This document shows positions 33,670 through 46,428 of a DNA stretch of 64,000 bases, piece by piece. Both the position numbers and the translations under genes were made by a program. The stretch's first letter is position 1; each line of letters begins with the position of its first letter. Source of the stretch: Blattamonas nauphoetae. Its lineage: Eukaryota > Preaxostyla > Oxymonadida. The notes beneath the pieces were generated by a model. That model saw only the letters and a program-made list of their open reading frames with translations. It did not search any database and was not told the DNA's origin. The stretch is taken from NCBI GenBank assembly GCA_033064195.1, contig JARBJD010000062.1:186001-250000 (forward strand). The letters are read 5' to 3'.

Positions 33670-36151
33670 ATGACAACTATTCAAATTATGATCTGGATAT
33701 ATGTCCTTCACGCCTCACTTTCAGATTCCACTTCAAACACAAGCTTTTCACAATCAAATAATCTCGAATTCGATTATCCAGGAACAAACGAATCCGATTC
33801 TCCCCTTTACAACATTGACACTCCAATCTATTCATGTGCATCAAATCAGTACAGCCCTGAAGGCATCTGTTATTCAATCCCAGATGAAGAGTTGATAAAG
33901 CTCTCAATATCCATACCACATTCTTCATCAGTTAAATTCCTTCGGTACACTATAAATGGTGAAGATCCCCGGAAGGAGCAGACCCCTGCATATGTCTATG
34001 ACGTCGACACTCAGAAAGTTCTCCACTGGTCTGTAATTAGCCCTTTTTGTGATTCTCCTTAGGTATGATGGTGAGTTTATTGCTCTAGACTCAAACAACT
34101 GCACGTATCAACCAGCGGGGATTGCCCATCGCTTCATCGACTTTGGTGCCGACGATCGTTACGAAATCCACCTCCACGTCTGGACAAACTGCACAATTCA
34201 AATTGCTGCATGGACCATCAATGATATGATATCATATGACGTCATCTCTGCGCTGCATTATCGAACTCCACCGACAACTGTCCTCAAATATTCAGTCACG
34301 ATGGAAGAGGACACATACCAGCGCAGGAACGGTGTCCTGATTGGAGAGTTCCGAAATTCACTTCCTCTTGTCGGTGAACACAGTAAAATCCGGTTTGTTT
34401 TTAAGACAGTGGAGGAGATTCACAAGCAGAAGACAACAACACAGACATCGACACAAAATTCAGCACAGACATCGACACAGACATCAACACACGCCTCCAA
34501 CCAATACATCTCCTCCGCTACTGACAATTCATCAGCAGCGTTGCACTTCACCATCGATCCGTCTGTTTATGCTGAATGCCTTGTCGCCCATTGGACCGAC
34601 GGGCACGCCGAGTTTGCCGCGCAATCGTCGATGGAAGGCGACGAGTACGAAGCCATCGACGAAGTCTTGGCCAGCCGCAACCTTCTCACCTTCTCCGACA
34701 CGGGAGCACCCACATTCACGTTCCCCTGGATCACCCTCTCATCCGAATGGGCCAGTGTGACCGATGCAGACAGCATTCGTCAAATGGAAGAAGATGACAC
34801 TTCTTCCAAACTCTGCGAAAACGCCCCCAATCCGTGCTACTCGTCCAATCTCAAGATCCGAACATGGGGACAGGTCACAACAGGCACGCAGCTTCCGTTG
34901 AGCGGCACCGGAGTCTTCTTGGTCATCATGCGCTGGAAAGTCAACAACGAAACCGACCTTTCTGCAGCTCGGCAGAAGAATGGGTGGGACGGAGTCAAAG
35001 CAGTCGCTTTCGAGAAGGTTCTCTCTTTCGGAACAGACAAACCCGACTTCTCGCTCTCGTCGGGGTCTTCGGGCACTCACGTTGCCCTCTTCGCTCCAAT
35101 CCGCAAAGCCTCGCTGAATCTGGGCATGACCATTTTGTACACAACGTTCTCCAGCGACATCCCAACGTTTGTCCCCCCGCCGTCCCTCCGCATCCAAACC
35201 AAAGCGTCTGGACTCAACATGACTGCACGCCGGGAAGCAGCCATCGTTCCCGTCGCCCACAACAAAAACTGCTCCTCGCTCACCCCGTGCATCTACACCG
35301 GGCCTTTCACAGTCACTCGTGGACAAGTGGTCCGTGCCATAGCTGTTGCTGAGGGCTACGGCGTGTCCGGAATCACCGAAATCACAATCACCGAAAAGGC
35401 CATCCAGACGAAGCTGGAGGTCCTCTCGCTGTTCGACTATCTGAGGAACGAGAAGGCCATTGCCTCACTGATGATCAGCCTCAGTGTGTGTCTGATCCTC
35501 ATCGGTGCTGCCATTATCTTCGCTCTGGTCTCCTGCTATGCGGGCGGTCTGAAAGGGGAGTGCATGCTGTGCGGGACTGACAGACAAGCAGTTGCTATCA
35601 ATCCGGTCCTCGTTGGTCAGTGGAAAAGCGCTGCTTGTGCGATCCTACAACATCAGGAACATCCTCACGCTGAAGATGCAGATGATGAAGACTCTGAAGA
35701 AGACGCCCTGTCGGATCCCTTCCAACAAGTCCTCACTTTCTTTCAAAACACGAACAAGAAACAATTTGATCGCTTCCTTCATGCCTTGCATCTTGACCCG
35801 GACTCCTCCAAGACGTCGCTCCTCGATAAACTGAAGACTAACAAAAAGATTTACGTCTGTCGTCGTTGTGCTTCCGATCTCCACTCGTGTGTCGTCGAAC
35901 TGAATGATCCTGGGCAGATGTATGCAACTGACGAAAATTGCGAATACCACGAAGAACACGGAGAACATGACTTTCAATTGGACATGTCTGATGTGCAGAC
36001 CTGTCGTGAACAAAGATTACACTCTGCTTTTTGTGAAAATGAAGGGATGATGAAGGAGATTGAAGAATCGATCAGTTTTCAGCTTGTCAGGGCAAATTCT
36101 CCACATGAAGATGATTCACAAGCACAAACTCTTAATTCATCTCATATTTGA
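33670..36151 (+). CDS. Single-pass surface protein with chitobiase C-terminal-like repeats
   Basis: About 815 residues. It starts with a hydrophobic signal-like leader (IMIWIYVLHASLS). The extracellular part has short beta units like the chitobiase/beta-hexosaminidase C-terminal domain (VKFLRYTINGEDPRK) and another (LNMTARREAAIVPV, TVTRGQVVRAIAVAEG). A 33-nt intron at 34032-34064 joins LHW to YDGEFIALD. A membrane segment (ASLMISLSVCLILIGAAIIF) lies near residue 590. The cytosolic tail has a Cys pair set (CMLCG; CRRC) and acidic runs. Adhesion or carbohydrate binding is possible but unproven. No known orthologue recognised. Confidence 0.7.
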
Positions 36152-36224
36152 TATGTAAGACACTTTTCAGGGAATTTGTGTCTTGAAGAACAACATTTTT
36201 TTTTTATGAGTCGATTTGAGGCGT

Positions 36225-36763
36225 ATGGTCTTTCTTCTGTAATTTCATATGTTCCTATCACTCTGTGATCTCATTTTTTCCGTTATCTGATTAGAGCGCT
36301 TCAGGAAGAACTCCAAAAGACCAATTCACAACCGACAAACACAATCGTCAAACAACGGACCCTGAATCAAAAGAAGACACTCCTCAAACGAACGAAAATT
36401 TCTCCGGATGCTTCTCTAAAAGGTCCCAATTGGTTCCACATGAAATCCCCACAAATAACCCCTGAAATTGCTGCCGATCTGAAATACCTCCAATACAGAC
36501 GATTCTCAGATAAACGACGATTTTATAAGTCCACTGGATTGAACGGACAACCTGAGGTCTTCCAGATGGGAACAGTTGTTGAAGGAACTGGCGATTTTTA
36601 TGGCGCACGTTTAACAAAGAAACAGAGAAAGCAATCTCTTCTTGACGAGATTCAACGACTACAAGCAGCGCCACCATCTGCACCAAGTGAAAAACCGAAG
36701 AGAGTTCATAAAAAGAAGAAGGGAAAACCCAAGAACACTTCACAAAAGAAAAAGCGAAAATGA
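36225..36763 (+). CDS. FCF2: Fcf2/TDIF2 pre-rRNA processing protein
   Basis: Nucleolar factor of the small-subunit processome. The signature is LKYLQYRRFSDKRRFYK followed by VFQMGTVVEGTGDFYGARL and TKKQRKQSLLDEI, then a Lys-rich tail. The start is inferred: reading frame and splice sites fit an initial exon of only ATG (36225), an intron to 36304 and then EELQKTNSQ. An alternative first exon cannot be excluded. It starts only 73 bp after the previous gene's stop. Confidence 0.82.
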
Positions 36764-36918
36764 TTCTCGTTTTCTCAACGTTTTTTTTTCGTGATCAGTT
36801 CATGTCACTTCCAAAAAATGACGACAAAAGCTGGGAAATACATGAATTGTCAGTTTTAAAAGAAGAAAAGAGAAAGACGAACAGCTGCAAAAAAAGAGTC
36901 GGACGGAGCGACCTATCA

Positions 36919-38622
36919 TCAATGATGGGAACTGATAGAAGTAAACGAAAATGTAGTGTTCTTTCCAGCGATGGTAAACTAGTAGAGGAGAGAGAGCCAA
37001 TAAATACGAAGAAAAGTGACATACAGCGAAGGCAAAACGAGAATCCGATGGAAGCTCAAGAGTGAATGTTTCGTCAGCAACAAAGGAAAGATTTGACACA
37101 GATCCAACCTTCTGTATTCCGATATCAAGATTTATTTCACTATTCGTTACTGAGAGACCTATTTTTGAATCTTCCTCTTCAGTCTGCTTAACTTGTCCAC
37201 TATCGACAAAATTGACAAAAAAGAAGAGCAGTGTGATGTAGAGTCGAACAAGATACCTTTGATTGATTGACGCAATGAATGATCCAGTATGATGCTGAAT
37301 GAATGTTTCCCATTCAATAATCCCACATTCTTGAGAAAAGAGCACGACCAAACGAAAAAAGAGATAAAGTGCCATTGGAGAATAAAATGAGGAACAAATT
37401 CAGGCATACCGAAGACAGGAGAATCACCATTGATTTTGACTGAAAAATGCACATTTGGTGGTAAACTTGGACAAAGAACAAATCCAGAAGATTCTTCTCC
37501 GAGATTATGAACTCTGGGTCCATCAATCCAAACAGGTCCTGTTGTTCCTCCAAAACGTTTGAAGAAGAAGACTCCGAGGATGTCCAGGTCTGTAATATCC
37601 AGAATAGAATGGAGAGAAGCTGAGAAAAGGATAGATGACATGCCATTTTGAAGGAGTGATATTATTTTCTCGGCTGATTTCAGAGATTCATTGAAGAATA
37701 GTTGATGGGACATGATTTCATCCATTGACGGCCGATTAGTTGGAGTCTAACAAGCAAATGACAATAACGAGAAACTTCAAACACTGTCAAGCATTGTGAG
37801 GAACAGTTCTTTCAACTCCTGATTCCTGTTTGCTGGGAATGGTGTCAGTGGAACCCCGTTGTACACATCTTTGATATCAGGGAATGGATGCTGTAGACAA
37901 AGCAGTTCCCAAAAGACAACTCCAAGGGAGAACACATCTGCCTTTTTGGTGAGTCTATTGAGAGAAAAGACACAATCTGTTAGAAGAAATGAATACGGTC
38001 CATTGTCCAAGACTTCAGCGGATGAATATGCCAAAGTTCCAGTGTAGGTGGAAACATTTGATAAAATCCCCTTTACTATTCTTGTTTCTCCAAAATCACC
38101 AAGTCGAACAGAATTTGTATTCGTCAAGAAAATGTTTTCTGGCTTCACATCACGGTGTAAATAATCGTGTTTATGCATATAGTTGAGTGCAGACACAATT
38201 TCCATCATTATTCTCATAAGTTCCTGAAAACTAAGAAAGAGGAGAGGAAACTGTTTCGAGTGTCTTGACAGGTGTTTCTTTTTCGGTTTTGATGAACATT
38301 TTCAAGTCACCATGGGAGCAGTATTCAGTAATGATGAATAAATTGCTGTTTTCAACGAACCATTCCTTGACAGTGACAATATGTTTGAATGAGAGTTTCG
38401 TGAGGATTGCGAGTGATGCTTTGTCAAGTTCGGTAAGTTCACCATGTGACAGCTCCTCCCGCTTACAGCATACTCGTTCTTTTGTTTTTGTGTTTAGAAC
38501 AGTAGATACGGCTGTTCCTTTCTTGTTCACGTAAAACGGTTCTGAATCAAACAGATCTATTTCATCATGGCGTAAAAATGCAAGAACAAACATGATCGGA
38601 CTTTACTTTGCTTGGGACCCAT
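36919..38622 (-). CDS. Protein kinase with myristoylation signal and C-terminal beta domain
   Basis: Ser/Thr kinase of NEK-like appearance: CCKREEL (catalytic Lys), YLHRDVKPENIF, GDFGETRIV, GTLAYSSAEVL, KADVFSLGVVFWELL. The N-terminus MGPKQSKVRS fits an N-myristoylation signal (Gly2, Ser6), so it may sit at a membrane. Seven short introns were inferred, the first 35 nt. After the kinase there is a ~150-residue beta-rich domain (VWIDGPRVHNLGEESSGF, EWETFIQHHTGSF, LELPSDSRFAFA) similar in feel to SPRY or lectin-like folds. Ends FTIAGKNTTFSF...HH at 36919. It is divergently paired with the PDI gene, 78 bp apart. Confidence 0.75.
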
Positions 38623-38700
38623 GGTAGGGACCTACACACTGAGAAGCACGGTTCCTTGAACAATGTTGTGGCTCGATCAATCCAGTCCACAAAAATATCG

Positions 38701-40505
38701 ATGATCCTTCTTCTTCTATTTGATTTTCTGATACAATCAACATTTTGCAAACCATTTCAACTCAACTCAGAAAATTTTGAAGAAACCATCAATTCCAACA
38801 ACGTTTTCTGTAAATTGTATGTTCCACTGTTCGTTTCAGAGTGCATTATTGTTCTTACTTCAGTTATGGATCAAGTGACAAGAAATCTAAGGAATCTGCT
38901 CCGATGTACGATGGTTTCGCCGATAGAATGGAGAATTTCAAAGAAAATGTTCTCATCGCCGAAATGGACTGTTCCAAGAATTTTGGTCTATGCAACAGGA
39001 TTATCGTGAAAAAATATCCATTTTTCAAGTATTTTGAAAGAGGAAATAACGAATCAATTGAATACGAAGGGCCAGAAACACCAGAATCATTTGCTGAATT
39101 CCTAACATTCTATACAGGTTCTTACTCAAGAAAACAACACCGTACCTTCCGACAATTCACTGCTGATGATTTACACGATACGGTTATGGACCCCAATTTG
39201 AATGTTTTTGTCGCATTCACAGCAGATTGGTGTGGTCACTGTGCCCCCATCCCTCGTATCTTTGAACAAACTGCCGCAGCCTTTGAGGAAGAAGATCATG
39301 TTGTGTTTGGATGGATTGATGCCGACAAAGCGAGGAAGAGAACGGAAGCATACGATCTCAATGGTTTTCCATCTTTCCGCTGGTTCCCGTCATTGCTCAC
39401 ACTCCCTGAAATTCAACAACTGGAGATTGAGAGGGCTGAAGAACAAGCTGAGAGAGCAGTGAAGATCAGAGAACTTCGCGAGCAAATCAATGCAAAAGGA
39501 AAATCCGAGGATGAGAAAACTGAAGAAGATCGAATCGAGGAGATGAAACTCACAGAACTCGTTGAAGAACAACTTGATTCCATGACTGATCCCCTTCTAG
39601 ATGCAGAACCTCAGCCCTATCCCGACAACAAACATGAAAAGGTGAGGACAAAGCATGGGATCAGAATCGAAGAGTACCATTCCGAAAGAACAGCCAAAGC
39701 ATTTGGAAGATGGGTTAGCGAGCACCTGAATGTCAGTCGAAACGTGCGGACGCCACAAGAAGAAGAGGATGAGGACGCCTGTCCAGAACCTCCAAATCAA
39801 GGATCAGGAAAGAAAAAGAAGAAAGAAAAGCGAAAAATGTGTGTTGATCCTCTTGTTGCAGAGCTTCGCAAACGCCGTCGCAGCAAAGACGGTACTGGCG
39901 ATGGCTGGATTGGCAACGTTGACTTCTACTTTGGAAAAACCAAAAACATCCGTGACCCGCTTCGTGAACCCATCTTAAAGTGGAGAAGAACGATTCGCGG
40001 TGAGAAGGTGACGGAGACAATTGAAGTTGATGACGAAACCGACGACGACGAGGACAATGAGGAAAAAGAAGGAAAGGAAAAGAAAACTCACACAGAAACC
40101 ATCGAACTGACATACACCGACACACGCGCTGAAGTCTATCGAGTAATTAATGCCACAAAACACAAGCTTGTCGCCAATAAGATGAAGGAACACCTGCGCT
40201 GGGCAGAATCTCTCTTGTTTGATCAGATGTGTGCTGAAACTGAAGGGGAATGCCTCAAGCCGTCAGCAGTGATGACTGAGGCAGAGCTTATGGAGTGGGA
40301 GCCTGAGGATGACGAAGAGTTGACGGATGACCTGGAACTGTATCTGAAGAAGAACCCAAAAAGTGAAAAGGACCGGTTGGATGCGATGGTGAAGGAGAAG
40401 GAAAGATTGGAGCGAATCTCTCTCCATCGAGGCATGTCAGATATCAACCTGACTGCTATCTTGCTCAGAAGAAATACTCTTTCTCTGTTTCTCGATGATC
40501 TCTGA
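38701..40505 (+). CDS. Protein disulfide isomerase-like protein
   Basis: ER thiol oxidoreductase candidate. A signal peptide (MILLLLFDFLIQSTFC) is followed by a first thioredoxin-like fold without a CXXC (VHYCSYFSYGSS, then VLIAEMDCSKNFGLC), and a second fold with the active site ADWCGHCAPI and DADKARKR...GFPSFRWFP. A 23-nt intron (38817-38839) is needed to join FCKL to VHYCSYF. The C-terminal half is highly charged (DDETDDDEDNEEKEG). It ends LSLFLDDL with no KDEL-type retention signal. Confidence 0.8.
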
Positions 40506-40667
40506 GCACCCGTGTTTATTCCTCATTCGCACCTCACACTTTGCGTTTTTCTCGTATGAATCGATTATTCGTCAATCTTTAGTCAATATACAAACACTTG
40601 GAGTCAAATAGAGTGAAGTGATGAAGGAGTAAGTTGGATAAGGGGCCTTGATCAACTCTCATTCAGA

Positions 40668-41369
40668 ATGGGTGCTTACTCGTACATCCAAGGTGTGCTC
40701 TGACCTCGTTTTTCAGCTCTCTTTTTCTATTCCTGATCATTCTCCTGTATTTTGTGTTGGTATTGTTGTTATTGTGCAGAACTGTGGAGAAAGAAGCAAA
40801 GTGATGTCATGCGCTTCTTGTTCCGTGTGCGTGCATGGGAATATCGCCAACTTCCTTCAGTGCATCGTATCACACGCCCCACACGTGCAGACAAGGCACG
40901 TCGTCTGGGATACAAGGCCAAGCAAGGATTGGTGATGTATCGTGTTGCCGTGCGTCGTGGAGGCCGCAAGCGTCCGGTGCGCAAGGGAATCACATACCAC
41001 AGACCAAAGCGTCATGGTGTTCACCAATTGACCTTCCAACGCAACCTTCAGTCAACGGCTGAGGGACGAGTGGGAAAACGATGCCCCAATCTTCGTGTGT
41101 TGAACTCATACTGGGTTGGACAGGACGGAGCCTACAAATGGTACGAAGTGATCCTTGTTGACCCAAGCCACAACGCTATCCGCAACGACCCACGTTACCG
41201 CTGGATTGTGAAGCCAGTTCACAAACATCGTGAATTGCATGGTCTGACGTCGGCTGGCCGCAAATTCCGTTCTCTTGACAAGAAGGGATACGGTGTTCGC
41301 AAGCTGCGCCCGTCTCGCAGAGCTAACTGGAAGAGAAGAAACATTGTTTCACTTCCTCGTTACAGGTAA
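40668..41369 (+). CDS. RPL15: Ribosomal protein eL15
   Basis: Large-subunit ribosomal protein. Exon 1 encodes MGAYSYIQ; after one intron come [46 protein letters not shown] and the conserved rest up to IVSLPRYR. Length is about 204 residues as expected. Firm. Confidence 0.96.
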
Positions 41370-41677
41370 ACTCTCGCCTGCGTTGCACGCACCTATGCAC
41401 CTCTGTGCGATCACATTGGTTTTTTGAAATATATTTGCGAAATGAATTATTTTCACGATAAAAAGTGGATTGATTGACGATATATGAGTGAGATTGGTTG
41501 GATTGCGGTTTAATGAGAATTTATGACTCCATTCATGAACGCAGACGTATATTGGCAGGAAAATGAGAAATTATTGCCACTGCTTTTGATAGTTTGTTAG
41601 TTTTTCCACGACGTAACCTCTGACGAAGTTTGGATTGTTCAAGTGATGAGAATTCCAGTTGATTTGTGAGAGTCTAT
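41370..41677. other. 308-bp intergenic region between convergent genes
   Basis: Separates the convergent 3' ends of eL15 and a small membrane protein gene. No ORF or RNA is evident. Confidence 0.35.
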
Positions 41678-42039
41678 TATCTTCGAATGAGAGGAAGGTC
41701 AAGAACTTGCTTCCGATATGTTTTTAGTTCTGGCGTAATAAGAGGAGTTGAATATAGCCGAGAGTCTACATGAGCGGTGATGAGTGAAAATAAAACTCAA
41801 ACTGCTTTCACAGAGGTCACTAAATGCGCTCAAGTCATCTTTTCGAACAGACCAAAGATATAGAGCCAATGCAACCAGAATTACCAATGATAGAGATAGA
41901 CAGACGATCATGAAGACTCCCTGTGGTGTTACAAGGCAATAGAAGAGTATACCGTTGGATAATCCTGTACAAAAGCAGATTGTGAGAGTTTTAACATGAT
42001 AATGTTGTGTCGATGCAAAACGTCAAATCTATGTCCCAT
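41678..42039 (-). CDS. Small single-pass membrane protein (spliced), tentative
   Basis: A small gene of about 78 residues reconstructed from four exons: MGHRFD, DYPT, a transmembrane exon (GVFMIVCLSLSLVILVALAL) with KDDLSAFSDLCES, and NSRLYSTPLITPELKTYRKQ ending DLPLIRR. Introns of 32-57 nt have GT and AG ends. The start lies 8 bp from the start of APC1 on the other strand. No family recognised. The exon model is the weakest among the host genes. Confidence 0.4.
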
Positions 42040-42047
42040 TGAAATGA

Positions 42048-45000
42048 ATGATCGACTTCGAAGACGATTATCACGAACCCACCGATGATGATTTTCTCAA
42101 ATTCTGTTCAGAACACACAGAAGAGTTTCAATTTTCGTTTGGCCAGGTATTAGACAACAACTTCGACACAAAATCTCTGGAAATCCTGGCGAGCTCACTC
42201 GACGTTTTTTTGACTGAACAAAAAGAGAAATGTATTTTCTCTTCATCCTTTCACCTCATCTTTGTACAGTACATGATTTTCCTCAACCAATTGTTATTGA
42301 CAGCCGGTTTACAGACGCTGAACGGATCCTCAACAATCATGAGCCGATCCCTCTTCTCAAACCGAAAAAAACTGAACTTTTGGAAGATGATCAAATGGAA
42401 ATGCAATCAAAACTCCTCTTTTTCATATATAGAGCATTTTCAACATCCTTTGGCCAATCTCTGTTTCATTTTTCATCGAAGCCGCTCAGGGCAGAGGCCC
42501 AAGTTTTCACTCATGCAAATACAACAGGCTCTCTCATTCCTGGAAATGTTTCCGTTGATTTATCAGCACTGCAACTGCCTCATCGTTCTTCCTTCTTTTC
42601 CGACATCTGCACAGGCTTTGATCTTGGGATCACAAAATCTGACTCAATCCATTCCTTCCTAACCAGAACATCCATCCTCAGCATGTTCAGAAATCCCTCT
42701 ATCAACTCAGCCACAAAAGGCGGGTTTTTCGTCGGTTGTGGCGTCAGAGGTCTTCTACAGACACTCGCCACTTCTGATTGGCGACCACTCACGCACGCTG
42801 TGTGATTTCTGTCTCTCTCATTCGCTTTTTTTCCTCAGGACGACACTGACTTAGCGTCCCTTATCATATTTGGGAGCGGATTTTCGTTTTTCGACCAGAA
42901 TCTGCTTCAAATGAGTGATTGTGAAGCTCATTCAATTTTCGAGCACAGATCCAACAAAGAACCCCCGCAATCACTGATCGATTCGATCAGTTCACACGTG
43001 GCATCGTTTCACACACAGTGGTCGTCCAGTAAATCAGTATGTGTCCCATTCTTCCGTTCTTTCGCAGATCACACCAGCGCTCACAAGTTCCTCTCTCGTT
43101 GCTCTTGGCTTCCTCTCTCTCTCTCCAACCTCACAAACACTATCCTCGACCCATCTCTCTCTGCTGACACATCTCATCTCAGAACAGTTCCTGATTCACC
43201 ATCATCCAAACACGCCGACATCAACACTGATTTCTCTGTCAAACTCAGCTGGACTTGCGATTGGTCTTCTCCTCCTCCCACGCGATGGAGTCATCCAATC
43301 TGAGCCGAATGAGTCGGAGATGCAGCGAGACCCTCCGGATCTGTTTGACTCTGCCCCTGCGAGTGATCTCTTCCCTGAAGATCGTTCGAGAGTTCTCTCA
43401 TCTCTTCTTTCTCTATATTCTTCCCTCTTCTCTCACGCCTCCTCCCCATCATTCCAAATCGGAGGTTGTATCACTCCATCGATACGGACAGAGTCGGACC
43501 CACTCGCCGACCAGTCTCAACTCTTCTCCATCGACCCCGCCTTCGCGTCGTACCAGTCCACTCAAACTCAACGCCATCTCACTCTCCATCAACCTTCACG
43601 GCACCCAGAATTTTTTACGATCCAACCGAAATCCGTCTCTGGAACAATCACGACCCCAATCCCAGTTTTCTCACATACTTCGCCACCCTCTTCTTCGTCA
43701 CATGCTCAAACTCCACTTTCGTCTCTCTCACTTCTGGACGACTTGCTCTCACTCCCGTCGTCCTCCGATCCGGCTGACCAATCTCTCTCATTTCCATCCT
43801 CGTCCCAACCACTCAATTTGGCAACCGTCTCCAACGCTGCTCCTGTCCTCCTCACATCAGCCCTCTCAAACAGTACGGACCCACTTTCAGCAGTGTTCTC
43901 TGCTCACCAGACCTCGTTCTTGAGATCGGCCCGTCTTTCTGATCCGTCTGTTTTTTCGACAGACCAAGATTCAGAAACCGAAGACACGGAAGAACAGATG
44001 GATTGGCTGATTGATCCACACGTCCGAGCCGAGCAGATCAGACTTCAACATGTGTTGACACTCAACGGAAGCGAGGAAGAGAAAGAGCGGAGGGAGGGAA
44101 TCGAAGGGCGTTGGACTCGGTTTGTCATTTTTGCCAATTTATTCGCTTTTCAGAGAAACCCATACACTCTTTGAACTCCTCTCTCAATTCGTGGACAAAG
44201 TCAAAGTTCCTGTTCCATCGCCGTCAGAGTCTCGAAACCGTCAGATGCTCGCTGAGGGATGGGAAAATGATCGAGAAAACAGTTCATTCGGACAGACAAA
44301 GAGAGGAGAATTGATGTCGATGACCGAGACACCAATCTCATTCACTCGTCATGCCGCCAGTCTCGCAAACGGAGTCATCACATCGGCACTCACTCAGTCT
44401 GAACCAAATGACCTCCTCCAACAGTTCTTGACAAGACCTCTTCGGTTGACACATAACTTCTCTCGAGAAAGTGTGCTGCATGTTTAGTTCATCTCTTCAG
44501 TCCAATTTTCAGACAGGGCGACAGCGGTGATCAAGCCACCGACAGTCCCGGTTTCAATTATCGAGATGGAAAAAATAGGAATTGACACCAATCGAAGGGC
44601 AGTCTCTTCAACACTCTACAACCCGTCTGTGATCTTCCCCCGCCCGTCGGTTGTGTCTCTCCTCCACTCTGCGAAAACCGTGCATTCATTGCCATTCCTC
44701 CTGTCAACATCGTTTGTTCTCTCAACCACACTCGCTGCCCTCCGAACAGACACCCTCGCTGCCTCTCAACTCGTCTCTCCGCCGTCGAACCTTCGCCATT
44801 TTCTTGAAACTCCGCCAACTCTCGTTTTGCTCCGTCAGCTCTCGGCCGATCTCATCAACTGGTCGCAACTCCGCAGCTTCTCCAACTTTCCCGATCAAAC
44901 GTATAAAGCGGAATACATCATTTCAGCAATCCCGCCAAGTGCGTATCGACTCATGCTCGTTTTGGACCATCGGACAAAACTGAGCCAGCAACAAATCAAT

Positions 45001-46295
45001 CTCCCACTTCTCCGCCCACAACAAACCACGTCCAACCACAATTCGACTCACTTCAAAGCTGTCCATGCGACGATCAGCGAGTATGAAGACGACTCCAAAT
45101 TCTTGTCATCTCACCAAATCTCTCTTGAACATTTGGACACAACTCAGCTTCTGGCAGTGTGTCTTGCTGCAATTGTTGGGCGAATTGCTGCGATGAACGT
45201 GAAAAGCGCTGGAAAGAACGAACGAGAATGCGAAGAAATGATTGGTCGATTGATTGTCTGGTTGTTTGACGAACAAGAGCGAGTCCATAGAGAAGAAGAG
45301 AAAGCGAGAGAGATCATCGAGGAGAGGAGAGAGAGGAGCGAGACGGATGAACCAAGTCAATGGGATTGGTCGATCTCCACGATCCGTTCCATTTTAGAAG
45401 GCAAACAGAACAACGTCGAACTCCTCGTAGAACCACAAACCCCCCTGCCAAAAAAACCACAAAGCACACCTCAGTCCCTCATGGATACAATTCTCTCCGT
45501 AATTAATCTTCCACAGATTCCCCGCTCTCGGAGAAAACATGTCATCTTTCCACAGCCACGTCTTCCTCATTCGTTCCTGTCGTTCGTGACTGCGTTTCTG
45601 TCTCTCGTCCTCTGCATCAACGGAGCAGGCACCGGAAATCTCATCACCTTCCAGATTATCCGTCTCCTCCTCCATTCCTCTTTCCCGTCTCCTTCGGAAG
45701 TCCAATCTCTCGTTTCCTCGATTGTCAATCGTCCTCGTGTCAACAACAGTCTCCCTCTTCCGCCGCCTTTCATCCCATCTGCCACTTCCTCCCCATTCTT
45801 CTCGTCTTCATCGACCTTGGATCCCCTCTCTCTCTTTCCCAGCCTCATCGGGATGCCAACCAAGGAACTTCTCTACTCCGCTCTTGGGATCCTCTTTCTT
45901 GGACATGGTCAGGAAAAGGTTTGTTCTTTCTGTTCTTCACTGTCTCAGATGTCACTGTTTTCAGAACGGACTCTCCAAGTTGCTGGGATCTACATATTCC
46001 TCTCCTCCTTCCTCTCAACAGAGAGAGAAGGGGATGGTGTTGAGGATTGGAGAAGATTCATGCGCTTTTGGATCTTTTTGTCGATCGGTACAGTCCAATG
46101 AACTTCTTCACGCTTCAAGTTGGATTAGACACGCTGCAGACAGCCTCAAAGGAACTCTGCATGAACGACACCCTCACCGTCGGATCATGTATTCACTCTG
46201 GATACAACAAGTACGATCTCGAGGAAGCAAATTCTAAAATCGAATGTGAAGCCGCACACCATCACAGGTCGTCGCTTCCACAGCCAATTGAGTGA
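42048..46295 (+). CDS. APC1: Anaphase-promoting complex subunit 1 (APC1)
   Basis: Scaffold of the APC/C ubiquitin ligase that triggers anaphase. The N-terminus is acidic (FEDDYHEPTDDDF). Conserved blocks match APC1: RAFSTSFGQSLFHF, GNVSVDLSALQLP, FFSDICTGFDLGI, then proteasome/cyclosome repeats including ALTSSSLVALGFLSLSP, SAGLAIGLLLL, LPFLLSTSFVLSTTLAALRT, FLSLVLCINGAGTGNL and ALGILFLGHG. At least five introns; the one at 45920-45949 is 30 nt. After LSTEREGDGVED the frame is uncertain, and the stop at 46295 is the likeliest end. About 1,300 residues, shorter than the animal protein. Confidence 0.8.
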
Positions 46296-46428
46296 AAATA
46301 CACAGCCATATTTTGGTTCAAATGAGAAATTTCTTCAACATTTCCCTCTTCTCTATTTTTTCCGATATACTTTATCCTATAGAACGAAGATTCACGAGAT
46401 GAAGTGAAAAGAAACGGTAGATGAAAAG

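Noticed and set aside
42230-43923. Two further overlapping plus-strand frames in APC1
   Set aside because: They partly represent neighbouring exons in other phases and partly shadow frames; one spliced APC1 gene explains the conserved blocks.
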